Assembly: GCF_026626745.1 (NCBI RefSeq)
Contig: NZ_JAPNJW010000002.1
Location: 5,170,151 to 5,234,150, forward strand
Reading direction: 5' to 3'
DNA: 64,000 nucleotides
Origin: Nannocystis sp. RBIL2
GTDB taxonomy: Bacteria; Myxococcota_A; Polyangia; Nannocystales; Nannocystaceae
Positions 9,195-18,052 of the stretch are shown one piece after another. Numbering within the stretch: the first letter of the stretch is position 1; each line of letters starts with the position of its first letter. Under the pieces are notes generated by a model, which worked only from the letters and a program-made list of their open reading frames with translations, was not told where the DNA came from and did not search any database. The position numbers and the translations under genes are program-made.

Positions 9195-10205
9195 ATGCCG
9201 TTTCGCAACCTCGATGGTGACCCCGGCTTCGTGGTGCCCCCCGACCCGCTGGCGCGCTTCGACGAGCTGTTGACCGCGCTCGACGCCGGCCGCGGGTGGA
9301 TGCAGGACAAGGTGGCGATTCGCCTGGCCGCGATCACCCTGCTCGTGACCCCGGGCGACGCCAAACGGCTCGCCGCGTCCACCCGCACTGGCAGCGCGGT
9401 GCTCGGCGAGCGGCTCGGGTGGTTCTCCGGCGTCGACGAGTCGGTGCGACTGGTCATCGCGGCCCAGCTGGTCAAGGCCGACGCGCACCCCGAAGAGTTC
9501 CTCGACGATCTCGAGCGCGTGCGCCAGATGTTCCGCGCCGACGGCCTGCGCCGCGGCGGCGTCTACGAGGTCCTCGCGGTGCTGGTCCTGCGCCGCCTGT
9601 TCGGACGGATCGAGCACGAGCACGTCGAGCGCCTCCACGGCATCTACGAGGCGATGAAGGCCCATCACTGGTGGCTGACCGGACCCGAGGACTTCCCGGC
9701 CTGCGCCATGCTGGTCGGTCGCCCGGAGGAGCCCGCGGCGATCGGCACCGGCACCGACGCGATCTACAAGGCCCTGCACGAGCAGGCCGGCCTGTCGCGC
9801 GGCGATCCCCTGCAGACTGCCGCCCACATCCTGTACCTCGGCGGCGTCGAGGCGCCGGTGATCGTCGAGCGCTTCAGCGGCCTGCTCGCGGCCTTCCGGG
9901 CCGCCGGCGCGAAGATCGGGACCCGCGAGTACGACGAGGTGGCGATCCTCAGCTTCGTCGCCCAGCCGGCCGCGAACATCGTCACCACCGTCCGCGAGCT
10001 CGAGGCCGGCCTGCGCACCCGCCTCAAGTGGCTGAGCGAACGCGACGCCCTCAGCCTCGGCGCCAGCCTGGCGTTCGTCCGCCTCGTCGGCGCCTCCGGC
10101 GAGCTCGGCACGCTGGCCGACGCCAAGCTGCTCCTCGACATGCAGACGATCGTCACGGCCCGCCAGACCGCCTCGATCGCGGCGATGAGCGCAGCGACCA
10201 CCTGA
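9195..10205 (+). CDS. DUF4003-like hypothetical protein
   Basis: 336 residues, soluble, mostly alpha-helical, no signal peptide. The sequence resembles the DUF4003 family: an early FDELLTALDAGRGWMQDKVAIRLAA, the FPACAMLVG segment in the middle and LQTAAHILYLGG, which recalls its helical repeats. Function unknown in the family. It follows the DUF1501 gene by 114 bases and precedes the STAS-like gene by 179 bases, with no sign of an operon. Family assignment is by recall of the pattern only. Confidence 0.65.
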   Translation: MPFRNLDGDPGFVVPPDPLARFDELLTALDAGRGWMQDKVAIRLAAITLLVTPGDAKRLAASTRTGSAVLGERLGWFSGVDESVRLVIAAQLVKADAHPEEFLDDLERVRQMFRADGLRRGGVYEVLAVLVLRRLFGRIEHEHVERLHGIYEAMKAHHWWLTGPEDFPACAMLVGRPEEPAAIGTGTDAIYKALHEQAGLSRGDPLQTAAHILYLGGVEAPVIVERFSGLLAAFRAAGAKIGTREYDEVAILSFVAQPAANIVTTVRELEAGLRTRLKWLSERDALSLGASLAFVRLVGASGELGTLADAKLLLDMQTIVTARQTASIAAMSAATT

Positions 10206-10384
10206 GCACTTTGATCCTCGGTGGATCTACCCGGTCCATTGCCGCCCCTACCGGGTCCGCAGACGAGCCGAGCCCGGACGACTCGGCGTATACGGCGATC
10301 CACCCGGCGCCGGTGATCGACGACGTCGGTCGCCGGGGTCTTGCGCCATACGCCGGTCGTCGCCTTGTAGTATAGTGCCCCACA

Positions 10385-10801
10385 GTGACTGCGTCGACCT
10401 CGAGCGGGACCGTGCGACTGACGCGAGAGGGTGACGTCGTGCATCTGCAGATCTGCGGCTCGCTCGACCTCGAGCAGACGCGGCAGATGCTCGATCGCGT
10501 GGGGCAGGTCTCGCGCGAGATGGGCCGCGCCTACTTGCTCGCCGACCTGACGCAATTGGTCAGCATCCCGCACGATTCGCGGCGCGCCATCGGCGTGTGG
10601 AGCAAGACGCATCACGCCACCGCGGCCGCGCTGTACGGGGCCAACTTCGCCATGCGCACCGTGACGAGCCTGCTCTTTCAGGCCGTGCGCCTCATCGGCA
10701 ACAAGCACTTCGAATTGGAGTTCGCCCGCGACGAGGCCACGGCGCGCCGCTGGATCGACGCCCATCGCGCCAGGCAGAGCGGTTTGCCTGTCGACGCATG
10801 A
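10385..10801 (+). CDS. STAS/SpoIIAA-like domain protein
   Basis: 138 residues starting at GTG. The pattern beta-strand VVHLQICGSLDLEQTRQML, helix, strand AYLLADLTQLVSI and helix fits small SpoIIAA-like/STAS proteins. These act as regulatory partners or lipid-binding modules. No conserved phosphorylatable Ser of classical anti-anti-sigma factors is obvious. Stand-alone gene, followed by a minus-strand gene. Function uncertain. Confidence 0.6.
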   Translation: MTASTSSGTVRLTREGDVVHLQICGSLDLEQTRQMLDRVGQVSREMGRAYLLADLTQLVSIPHDSRRAIGVWSKTHHATAAALYGANFAMRTVTSLLFQAVRLIGNKHFELEFARDEATARRWIDAHRARQSGLPVDA

Positions 10802-10838
10802 CGTCGAAGCCGCGCGCGCCTGTGCGAGGCCGACCGGC

Positions 10839-11714
10839 CTACGACTGCGCTTGCGGCGGAGACAGCAGCCCGCGCAGCACCGCCTCGATCGACGTCTGCG
10901 ACGCGACGTGGCGCCGCCCGGGCTCCCAGGCGATGCGCCCGTCGATGAAGCCCGTCGTCATCTCCTGGAACAGCGCCGCGACCGGCGGCGGCACCCCGAG
11001 GCCGCGCAGCGTCGCCGCCTGCTCCGTCGCCGGCAGGGCGACGAGCGCCGGCCGGTGCCCGGTGATCCGGCCGATCGCGTCGGCGGTCTCGTTCGGCGTC
11101 ACGGGCGAGCCGAGCTCGACCACCGCGCCGTCCTCGGTCGGACCCTCGAGGAGCAGCGTCGCCGCCAGGGCCCCGATGTCGCGCGTCGCCGCCGACTGCA
11201 GCGGGAATTCGGGCGGGAAGAACGTCACGAGCTTGCCCTCCGCGAGGGTGCCCAGCGACGCCGCGACGTTCTCGTGGAAGTAGCCCGGGCGCAAGAACGT
11301 CGCCCGCGTGCGAGGCAGCCCGCGCAGCACCTGCTCGCCGCGGTGGACCCCGACGATCGGCCCGGTCCCGGACGGCTGGCTCGCGCCGATCGACGACAGG
11401 AACACCAGGTGCGGCAGCGCCACTGCCTCCGCCGCCGAGCGGAACGCCGCGAGCAGCCCCGCCTGCCAGGCGAACACATCCGGCGCCGCCAGGTTCGGCG
11501 GTAGCAGCACGTAGGCGCCCTTCGCCCCGGCGAACGCCCGGGCCAGCGCGTCTGCGTCGCCGAGATCGGCCACCGCCACCTCGGCCCCGCGGGCCGCGAA
11601 CGCCTCGCCCCTCGCCGCGTCGCGCACGACGACCCGGACCCGCTCCCCCCGCGAGAGCAACGTCTCCGCCGCGACCTTGCCCGTGTGCCCCGTGACTCCG
11701 CTGATGACGTACAT
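10839..11714 (-). CDS. NmrA-like NAD(P)-binding protein
   Basis: 291 residues. N-terminal Rossmann motif VISGVTGHTGKVAAETLL (GxTGxxG type), then VRVVVRD and ADLGDADALARAFAGAKGAYVLLPP, the order seen in NmrA/QOR2-like short-chain proteins. These bind NAD(P) and act as redox sensors or quinone reductases. Divergent from the LysR gene starting at 11792 with about 77 bases between; such regulator and target pairs are common. Confidence 0.85.
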   Translation of the reverse strand: MYVISGVTGHTGKVAAETLLSRGERVRVVVRDAARGEAFAARGAEVAVADLGDADALARAFAGAKGAYVLLPPNLAAPDVFAWQAGLLAAFRSAAEAVALPHLVFLSSIGASQPSGTGPIVGVHRGEQVLRGLPRTRATFLRPGYFHENVAASLGTLAEGKLVTFFPPEFPLQSAATRDIGALAATLLLEGPTEDGAVVELGSPVTPNETADAIGRITGHRPALVALPATEQAATLRGLGVPPPVAALFQEMTTGFIDGRIAWEPGRRHVASQTSIEAVLRGLLSPPQAQS

Positions 11715-11760
11715 GATCGAGTTCTTTGCCTCCGCGGCTCAAGCTAACGCCGCCGGCGAC

Positions 11761-11778
11761 ATGCTCCCAGTGCAGCAT
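11761..11778. promoter_or_regulatory. Probable LysR operator
   Basis: Inverted repeat ATGCT-N8-AGCAT in the short gap between the divergent NmrA-like and LysR genes, 14 bases before the regulator start. Dyads of this kind containing T-N11-A are the usual LysR binding sites. Seen directly; regulation is inferred. Confidence 0.5.
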
Positions 11779-11791
11779 GTACACTCGCGGC

Positions 11792-12742
11792 ATGCATGGC
11801 ATGCACGACGAACCGAACCTCGCCGCGCTCGACCTCAACCTGCTCGTCGTGCTCGAGGCGCTGCTCGCCGAGCGCCACGTCGCGCGCGCGGCAGGGCGGG
11901 TCGGCCTGTCGCCCTCGGCCACCAGCCACGCGCTCGCCCGCTTGCGGCGGCTGCTCGGCGACCCCCTGCTCGTGCGCGACAGGCAGACCCTCGTGCCCAC
12001 GGCGCGCGCCGAGGCCCTCGCGCCGCGCCTCGCCGACGCCTTGACCTCGGTGCGGTCCGTGCTCGCCCCGCCGCCCGCGTTCGACCCCGCCACCGCGCGG
12101 CGGAGGTTCGTGCTCGGGCTCGCCGACTACGCCCAATTCATCCTGCTGCCGCCGCTCCTGACCCGCCTCGCCGAGACCGCCCCGCACGTCGACCTCGTCG
12201 CCCGCGACTTCCCCCTCGAGCGCCCGCTCGAGCGCCTCGACGAGCTCGACTTCCTCGTCGCCCCCGACCGCAGCCTCGCCCGCGCCGACCCCCTCGGCCC
12301 GCACGTGGGCGCCGGCCTGCGCGAGCGCCGGCTGTTCCGCGAGCGGTTCGTCTGCGTCGCCCGCCGCGACCATCCGCAGATCGGCAAGAAGCTCGACCTC
12401 GCGACCTTCGTCGCCTTGCCGCACGCATTCATCGCACCGCGCGGCACCCCCGGCGGCGTCGTCGACGACCTGCTCGCCGAGCGCGGCCTGTCGCGCCGCG
12501 TCGCGCTGATGGTCCAGCACTTCCTCGTCGCACCGCACGCCGTCGCCGGCTCCGACCTCGTGATCACCCTCGCCGAACGAGTCGCCCGCGCCTTCGCCAC
12601 CCACCTGCCGCTGACGATCCACGAGCCGCCCCTGCCGATCCCCCGCTTCTCCATGCAACTCTACTGGCACGAGCGCCGCCACCTCGACCCCGCGCATCAG
12701 TGGCTGCGCCAACAACTGCTTGCGGTCAGCAAGGAGCTCTGA
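11792..12742 (+). CDS. LysR-family regulator, NodD-like type
   Basis: 316 residues from the chosen ATG (a second ATG lies 9 bases downstream). The DNA-binding domain LDLNLLVVLEALLAERHVAR plus AAGRVGLSPSATSHALARLR and GDPLLVRDRQTLVPT is typical of the subgroup that includes NodD and PcpR. The effector-binding half has EARPL-type charged segments (LARADPLGPHVGAGLRERRL) and ends LHWLRQQL-like. Upstream in-frame codons from 11726 lie in the intergenic dyad and are not used. Likely controls the divergent NmrA-like gene. Confidence 0.88.
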   Translation: MHGMHDEPNLAALDLNLLVVLEALLAERHVARAAGRVGLSPSATSHALARLRRLLGDPLLVRDRQTLVPTARAEALAPRLADALTSVRSVLAPPPAFDPATARRRFVLGLADYAQFILLPPLLTRLAETAPHVDLVARDFPLERPLERLDELDFLVAPDRSLARADPLGPHVGAGLRERRLFRERFVCVARRDHPQIGKKLDLATFVALPHAFIAPRGTPGGVVDDLLAERGLSRRVALMVQHFLVAPHAVAGSDLVITLAERVARAFATHLPLTIHEPPLPIPRFSMQLYWHERRHLDPAHQWLRQQLLAVSKEL

Positions 12743-12882
12743 CCCGCAATGGCGCGCATGGACCCCCCTGACTCCGTTTTGCCGGTTCCAGCTATATGCT
12801 CCGCTCGTTCTTCAGCCTGATTCGCAACCTCGGCGCAATGCTCAGCGGCCGGCCATCGCCGCAACGATGGAAGGAAGATCGC

Positions 12883-13383
12883 ATGCGCGACGACCTGGAC
12901 GACTTCCGCATCCCCTGGCGACTCGAAGGGGAACCCTGCGAGGTGTATCTTTTCCAGCGCTGGGGTGGATACAGTCATCCTGTGCTGCCGGGGGGCCCGC
13001 TCACCCTCGAGGCGTCCCTACACAGCAGTTCCTTGTGTCGCGCCTACGTCCGTGAGTTCGGTGGAGAGCCGCTCATGGTCTGTTTCGCCTGCTATGCGGC
13101 GCACAACCGAGAACTGGATACGGGGACCGAATTGGCCCCCGGCTGCTACGCGGTCGAGGAAGCCGGCGACGGCTCGCCACATCTCGGCGTCCCGCTCGAT
13201 CGTATCGCCGCAGCCATGTCGGGCCGCTTGTTCGTCGTCGAACAAAGACAGCCAGGCGGACCCCCGACGGCGGTCTTGCGCGAGCTGAAATGGGCCTACT
13301 CTTTCGAGTATGAGTATGATGCAAACGGCGTTTTGCAGGCGACGTTCGGCGTGAGCGAGGATGGACGTCGTGAGATTCCGTGA
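12883..13383 (+). CDS. Hypothetical protein, possibly acquired
   Basis: 166 residues, no signal peptide, no recognised family. The start is chosen at ATG 12883 because a strong GGAAGGAAG ribosome site sits just before it; an in-frame ATG at 12796 would add a 29-residue hydrophobic, basic N-terminus without such a site. The protein is rich in aromatic residues (YLFQRWGGYSHPVLPGG, WAYSFEYEYD) with one central Cys pair (CFACYAAHN). Base composition is visibly less GC-rich than neighbours, suggesting recent acquisition. Confidence 0.62.
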   Translation: MRDDLDDFRIPWRLEGEPCEVYLFQRWGGYSHPVLPGGPLTLEASLHSSSLCRAYVREFGGEPLMVCFACYAAHNRELDTGTELAPGCYAVEEAGDGSPHLGVPLDRIAAAMSGRLFVVEQRQPGGPPTAVLRELKWAYSFEYEYDANGVLQATFGVSEDGRREIP

Positions 13384-13490
13384 GCAGATCGCGGGATCTG
13401 CCCCAACCTGCCAATGTCCTTTGGGGAAACTAGGATCAATCGAGCAGGCAGGGCGAAACCGTGTCGAATCGTCGACCGTCGCCGCACGTG

Positions 13491-13518
13491 CTTCCGAGCA
13501 CTCTAAAGTGCTCGGAAG
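13491..13518. terminator. Bidirectional hairpin between convergent genes
   Basis: Perfect 12-bp stem CTTCCGAGCACT / AGTGCTCGGAAG with loop CTAA, between the unknown gene and the repeat lipoprotein, which face each other. No clear T-run follows on either strand, so termination efficiency is uncertain. Confidence 0.65.
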
Positions 13519-13536
13519 CTCAGTCCTCAGCTCGAC

Positions 13537-15948
13537 TCACTGCTCGAAGCAGTACAGCCGCTGCGTCGTCGAGCAGTTCGACGCGTTGACCAGGCCCGTG
13601 TTGCTCCAATTGCCGTTGATGATGTTGTTGCGGCCTTCGTAGCCGATCACGAGGAAGCCGCCGCTGGCGGTCCAGCCGCTGCAGTCTTCCTCGAGCGAGG
13701 TGCCGTTGGCGGCCGTGCCGGTCCAGATGTCGGCTTGCGGGGACATGTCGCCGAACTCGTTGATGTTGATCGGCGTGTCGATGGTGCCGTCGACGAGGTC
13801 GGCCCAGGTCTGGGCGACCTCCTGGCCGTTGAGGAGGGCGTAGCGGGTGGTCGACTTGATGAAGCGGCTGGCCGGGTTGCTGGTGTTGTTGCTGACCCAT
13901 GCGTCCCAGGTGCCGCCGAGGCCGGCTGCGTTGGCGCGGGCCTGGCACTTGGCCTTGGCGCCGCCGATGCCGCCGAGGTTGCCGTTCCAGCTGGTGCTGG
14001 TGTTGAACACGCGCTTCGGCTTGGTGCAGTTGGCGTTGCAGAGGTCGCCGTTCTGGGTGTTGCCGTCGTCGCACTGCTCGGCGGGCGCGGGGCTGGCCTT
14101 GACGAAGCCGTCGCCGCAGGCCGCGGTCTTGCAGGTGTTGAGGCAGGCGTCGGTGTTCGAGCCGTTGCCGTCGTCGCACTGCTCGGTGCCCTGCTTGAAG
14201 CCGTCGCCGCACTTCGGCAGGAGGCAGGCCAGGGTGCAGGCGCCGGTGTTGCTGTTGTTCGCGCCGAGGTCGCACTGCTCGGTGCCCTGCTTGATGCCGT
14301 CGCCGCAGGTGGCCAGCTTGCAGGCGTTGGTGCAGGTGTCGTTGTTGATCGCGTTGCCGTCGTCGCACGCCTCGCCGGGGCCGACGAAGCTGTCGCCGCA
14401 CACCTGCTTGGTGCAGTTGGCCTTGCACGCCTTGGTGTTGCCGTTGTTGGCGCCGTCGTCGCACTGCTCGACGCCGTTGCGGATGAAGCCGTCGCCGCAC
14501 ACCGCGTTCTTGCAGACGAGGGTGCAGGCGCCGGTGTTGCTGTTGTTGTTACCGAGGTCGCACTGCTCGTTCTTGCTGACCTGCTTGAAGCCGTCGCCGC
14601 ACACCGGGAGGAGGCACAGGTCGGTGCAGCCGTCGTCCTGGTTGCCGTTCTTGCCGTCGTCGCACTGCTCGGCGCCGTCCTCGATGCTGTTGCCGCAGAT
14701 CTCCAGGACGCAGGTGGCGCTGCAGCCGTCGTCGTCGACGTTGTTGCCGTCGTCGCACTGCTCGCCGGGGCCGGTGTCGCCGTCGCCGCACACGTTGGTC
14801 TCGCAATTGGCGTTGCACGCCTTGCCGGGGCCGTTACCCTCGCCGAGGTCGCACTGCTCGGGGGTCATGCCGAGGGTGTTGACGAGGCCGTCGCCGCACA
14901 CGTTCTCCTTGCACGACGAGGTGCAGTCGCTCTGGTCGGAGTTCTGGTCGCCCTCGTCGCAGAACTCGTTGTTGACCATCTGCGTGAAGCCGTCGCCGCA
15001 GGCGGCCGCGGTGCACGAGGCGGTGCAGGCGTCGGTGTCGACCATGTTGCCGTCGTCGCACTGCTCGGTGGCGGCGACGATGCTGTCGCCGCAGGTGGCG
15101 AGGGCGCAGGCGTTGGTACATTCGTCCATGTCGTCGTCGTTGCCGTCGTCGCAGGCCTCGCCGGGGCCGACCTTGCCGTCGCCGCACACGTTCGGCTCGC
15201 ACTCGCTGGTGCACGGCTTGTCGTCGCCGTTGTTGGCGCCGTCGTCGCAGGTCTCGCCGGGCCCGAGGATGCCGTCGCCGCACACGTTGGCCTCGCACGC
15301 CGCGGTGCAACTGCTGTCCGGGCTGCCGTTGTCGGGGCCGTCGTCGCACGCCTCGGTCGGACCCTTGTCGCCGTCGCCGCACACGTTGGGGGTGCAGTCG
15401 GCCTTGCACGCCTTGCCCGGGCCGTTGTCCGCCCCGTTGTCGCAGCCCTCGCCGCCCTCGACGACGCCGTCGCCGCACACCGCGTTGACGCCGGTGGTGT
15501 TGCCGTCGGTCTCGGTCGCGGTGCCGTCGGTCTCGGTGCCGGTGCTCGTCGTCGAGTCCGTGCCGGTGTTCGTCGTCGAGTCCGTGCCGGGGTTCGTCGT
15601 CGAGTCCGTGGTCGTGTTCGTCGTCGAGTCCGTGCCGGGGTTCGTGGTGCTCGTATTGGTGTCCGTCCCCGGGCCGGCCGTCGTGTCGGTGTCGGTGCCG
15701 GGACCGATGCTGGTCGTCGGCACGTTGGTCGTGGTGCCGGTGTCCGAGTCGGTGACCGGCGTGGTCGTCGTCGGCGAGGTGTCGGTCGCCGGCGTCCCGG
15801 TCGAGCTCAGGGTCCCGCTGCCCTCGGAGTCGCTGTCAGAGTCGCTCGACGCGGTGGCCGAGTCGTCGGTGTTGCACGCCGCGAACGTGAACAGATTCAC
15901 GCACAACAGGGCCGTGGAGGGGGACAGACTATGTTTTTTGAGACGCAT
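13537..15948 (-). CDS. Large lipoprotein with 15 Cys-rich DUF4215-type repeats and a DUF1554-like lectin domain
   Basis: 803 residues. The lipobox (FTFAAC) is followed by about 120 residues of Thr/Asp/Ser linker with STTNTGTDSTTS-like repeats. Then come 15 copies of a roughly 33-residue unit, CGDGxxxxGEQCDDGNNxxxDxCxxxC, the myxobacterial DUF4215 repeat, from about residue 155 to 640. Each has four to five cysteines that probably form disulfides and Asp residues that may bind calcium. The C-terminal 160 residues (STSWNGNLGGIGGAKAKCQA, then a Gly/Asn-rich part ending RLYCFEQ) match the DUF1554 endostatin/lectin-like domain. Likely a surface adhesin or binding protein held to the outer membrane. 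Confidence 0.85.
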   Translation of the reverse strand: MRLKKHSLSPSTALLCVNLFTFAACNTDDSATASSDSDSDSEGSGTLSSTGTPATDTSPTTTTPVTDSDTGTTTNVPTTSIGPGTDTDTTAGPGTDTNTSTTNPGTDSTTNTTTDSTTNPGTDSTTNTGTDSTTSTGTETDGTATETDGNTTGVNAVCGDGVVEGGEGCDNGADNGPGKACKADCTPNVCGDGDKGPTEACDDGPDNGSPDSSCTAACEANVCGDGILGPGETCDDGANNGDDKPCTSECEPNVCGDGKVGPGEACDDGNDDDMDECTNACALATCGDSIVAATEQCDDGNMVDTDACTASCTAAACGDGFTQMVNNEFCDEGDQNSDQSDCTSSCKENVCGDGLVNTLGMTPEQCDLGEGNGPGKACNANCETNVCGDGDTGPGEQCDDGNNVDDDGCSATCVLEICGNSIEDGAEQCDDGKNGNQDDGCTDLCLLPVCGDGFKQVSKNEQCDLGNNNSNTGACTLVCKNAVCGDGFIRNGVEQCDDGANNGNTKACKANCTKQVCGDSFVGPGEACDDGNAINNDTCTNACKLATCGDGIKQGTEQCDLGANNSNTGACTLACLLPKCGDGFKQGTEQCDDGNGSNTDACLNTCKTAACGDGFVKASPAPAEQCDDGNTQNGDLCNANCTKPKRVFNTSTSWNGNLGGIGGAKAKCQARANAAGLGGTWDAWVSNNTSNPASRFIKSTTRYALLNGQEVAQTWADLVDGTIDTPININEFGDMSPQADIWTGTAANGTSLEEDCSGWTASGGFLVIGYEGRNNIINGNWSNTGLVNASNCSTTQRLYCFEQ

Positions 15949-16144
15949 GCTCGCGATGGTTACGCACCGGGCCCCGAACCATCAACCGCAAAGCTGATTC
16001 ATGCATCAGTTCGATTGTGCGCATGTGCCTGCTGCGCGGCCCATCGGCGCGCTCGTACGCGCTGCGACGCGTTCATCCCGCGATCACGCGGTCCGCTTGC
16101 GGAGACCCGCGCGGCAATTCTCGGGCGATCGAAGCGTGAATCGT

Positions 16145-16164
16145 ACCTGTCCGCGGAGACATGT
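16145..16164. repeat. 20-bp hairpin repeat, intergenic
   Basis: Arms ACCTGTCC and AGACATGT, loop GCGG, in the gap between two divergent lipoprotein genes. A member of the dispersed family. Confidence 0.7.
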
Positions 16165-16237
16165 TGTCGCCTGGATGCCACGTTGACAGCGGAGGTGCTC
16201 CTGTGGTGCCGTGACGCGCGGTTCCAGGAGTCCCCCG

Positions 16238-17497
16238 ATGCGTCGCCTTCTCGCGCTGACCCTCTTCACGGCCGCGTGCAACGGCTCGGGCGCCGCCGCC
16301 ACCGAGACCGACCCGACCACCACCACCACCGGCGAGACCACCGCGACCACAGACACGGACGCGACGTCGACCGGCGCTCCCACCACCACCGCGCCGACGA
16401 CCACCACCGCCGACACGTCGACCGGCGACGACACGACCGGCGCGGGCGCCGACGTGCCCGGCTGCGCCGGCGGCTCGTTCTTGCCTGTCCCGAAAGACAC
16501 GTCGCTTCCGGGGCCGTGGCCGGTCGGCGCGCGCACTGTGACGATCGGCGGCCTCACGGTCGAGGTGTGGTATCCGGCCGAGCTCGGCAGCGAGGCCGGG
16601 CAGGAGAAGATCCGCTACGACATCCGCACCGGCCTGCCCGACGCCGAGCAGGGCAAGGTGCCCGACGCCGACAACCCGTGGCAGGACTGCGAGTGCTGGC
16701 AGGGCCTCCCGCTCGACGCCGACCACGGCCCCTACCCCGCGGTGATCTTCATCCACGGCACGGCCGGGTTCCGCTCGCAGTCGCTCGAGCACATGGTCCA
16801 CTGGGCCAGCCGCGGCTTCGTCGTCCTCGCCGCCGACCACCCGGGCCTGTGGCTCAAGGACCTGCTCGGCTCGCTGTGCGGGGTGCCGATGGTGCCGCAG
16901 AACCTGGCCGACGACCTCGGCCAGCTCGTCGCGGCGCTGGCCGCCCCGGCCGGCGACCTGGCGTTCGTGGCCGGACACGTCGACGCCGAGCGGCTCGCCA
17001 TGGCCGGCCACAGCGCCGGCGGCGGCGCGATCGCGGACGCGGGCGGCTCGGCGCGCGTGCTGATCCCGATGGCCGCCGGCGGCGTCGAGGCCGGCGCGGC
17101 GCTCGAGTCGACGCTGATCCTCGGCGCGCTGTCCGACGAGGTGGTGGCCTACTCGAGCCAGCAGGAGGGCTTCGAGAGCTCTCCCGCGCCCAAGCGACTG
17201 GTCGGCATCGCCGACGCCGGCCACCTCGCCTTCTCGAGCCTGTGCTCGCTGAAGAACACTCAGGGCCAGGACTTCTTACAGATCGCCCAGGCCAACGACG
17301 TCTGCGGGGCGCAGTTCGCCAGCCTCCTGTTCGACTGCAGCCCCGACTACACGCCCGACACGACCAGCTGGGAGATCACCCAATACGCGTCGTCGGCGGT
17401 GCTCGAGTCGGTGCTCCGCTGCACCGACGCTGCCGACAATTTTAATGAGTTGCAGGCGAAGTTCCCCGAGGTCGCGGAATTTCAGGAGGCGCTGTGA
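16238..17497 (+). CDS. Lipoprotein alpha/beta hydrolase
   Basis: 419 residues. Signal MRRLLALTLFTAAC (lipobox cysteine at 14), then a Thr-rich linker of about 50 residues. The hydrolase domain begins with VGARTVTIGGLTVEVWYPAE, typical of PAF-acetylhydrolase/dienelactone-hydrolase relatives. The oxyanion motif is VIFIHGTAGF and the nucleophile elbow is AGHSAGGG. The start is supported by CAGGAG at 16225-16230. Base 16483-16502 is a hairpin repeat that lies in frame at the boundary of linker and hydrolase (residues FLPVPKDTSLP). Substrate unknown. Confidence 0.8.
   Translation: MRRLLALTLFTAACNGSGAAATETDPTTTTTGETTATTDTDATSTGAPTTTAPTTTTADTSTGDDTTGAGADVPGCAGGSFLPVPKDTSLPGPWPVGARTVTIGGLTVEVWYPAELGSEAGQEKIRYDIRTGLPDAEQGKVPDADNPWQDCECWQGLPLDADHGPYPAVIFIHGTAGFRSQSLEHMVHWASRGFVVLAADHPGLWLKDLLGSLCGVPMVPQNLADDLGQLVAALAAPAGDLAFVAGHVDAERLAMAGHSAGGGAIADAGGSARVLIPMAAGGVEAGAALESTLILGALSDEVVAYSSQQEGFESSPAPKRLVGIADAGHLAFSSLCSLKNTQGQDFLQIAQANDVCGAQFASLLFDCSPDYTPDTTSWEITQYASSAVLESVLRCTDAADNFNELQAKFPEVAEFQEAL
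16483..16502. repeat. 20-bp hairpin repeat inside the hydrolase gene
   Basis: Arms GCCTGTCC and AGACACGT, loop CGAA, in frame without interrupting the hydrolase CDS. Lower similarity to the consensus than the intergenic copies, so it may be an old copy or a chance match. Confidence 0.5.
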
Positions 17498-17522
17498 GGC
17501 CGCACGAGCGACGTCACTCGTC

Positions 17523-17544
17523 GATATGTCCCTGCGGACATATC
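17523..17544. repeat. 20-bp hairpin repeat, perfect copy
   Basis: Arms GATATGTCC and GGACATATC, loop CTGC, with no mismatch. It lies between the convergent hydrolase and nucleotidyltransferase genes, 2 bases before the stop codon of the latter. Confidence 0.85.
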
Positions 17545-17545
17545 A

Positions 17546-18052
17546 TCAGTGCTCGCCGCGCGGCGGTCGCGGCTCGTTGCGCAGGCGGTCGCGGATCGCC
17601 TTGAGCTCGGCGACGACCAGCAGGTCCTTCGGGCGGCCGACCGACTCCTTGATCGTGATCAGGTGGTCGAGCGAGATGACCTTGCAGGTCGCGCCGAGGA
17701 ACTCGAGTGGTTCGGCGGCGCCGACGAGCTCGGCGACGCTGGCGAGCGGCGGGACCTCGCCGAGGACGTCGAGTCGGCCGCTGTCGGTGACGAGGTAGAG
17801 GTTGCGATAGCGGGCGAGCTGCTCCGGCGTCGCGTCGAGCTCGCCGAGGTCGGGTCGAGTCGCGTTGCGCGGGTGCAACGGCCGCAGCGCGGTGAGGAGC
17901 CGGGCCATGTTGTCGGCGGTGAACAGCGCGGCGACGTCGAGGTCGTCGGTGTTTCGCGCCGAGCCGTGGACCGCGGCCGCCACCCCGCCGACGATCACGA
18001 ACTCGAAGCCGGCGGCGAGCAGGCGCTGCAGCAGGTCAGGCGTGTCTTGCAC
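17546..18052 (-). CDS. Nucleotidyltransferase-like protein (toxin-like)
   Basis: 168 residues. N-terminal helix LLQRLLAAGFEFVIVGGVAA followed by AVHGSARNTDDLDVA matches the minimal nucleotidyltransferase pattern (GG, then D-x-D) found in AbiEii-like toxins and DUF6036 proteins. The second Asp is in TDDLD and a later LDVLGE could supply the third acidic residue. Overlaps the upstream small gene by 17 bases, as many toxin-antitoxin pairs do. Toxin activity is inferred only. Confidence 0.7.
   Translation of the reverse strand: MQDTPDLLQRLLAAGFEFVIVGGVAAAVHGSARNTDDLDVAALFTADNMARLLTALRPLHPRNATRPDLGELDATPEQLARYRNLYLVTDSGRLDVLGEVPPLASVAELVGAAEPLEFLGATCKVISLDHLITIKESVGRPKDLLVVAELKAIRDRLRNEPRPPRGEH

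Noticed and set aside
13735..17445. Very long plus-strand frame across the repeat lipoprotein
   Set aside because: It is the shadow of the Cys-rich repeats on the opposite strand; the composition is Ala/Val-rich and repetitive, with no domain or start signal.
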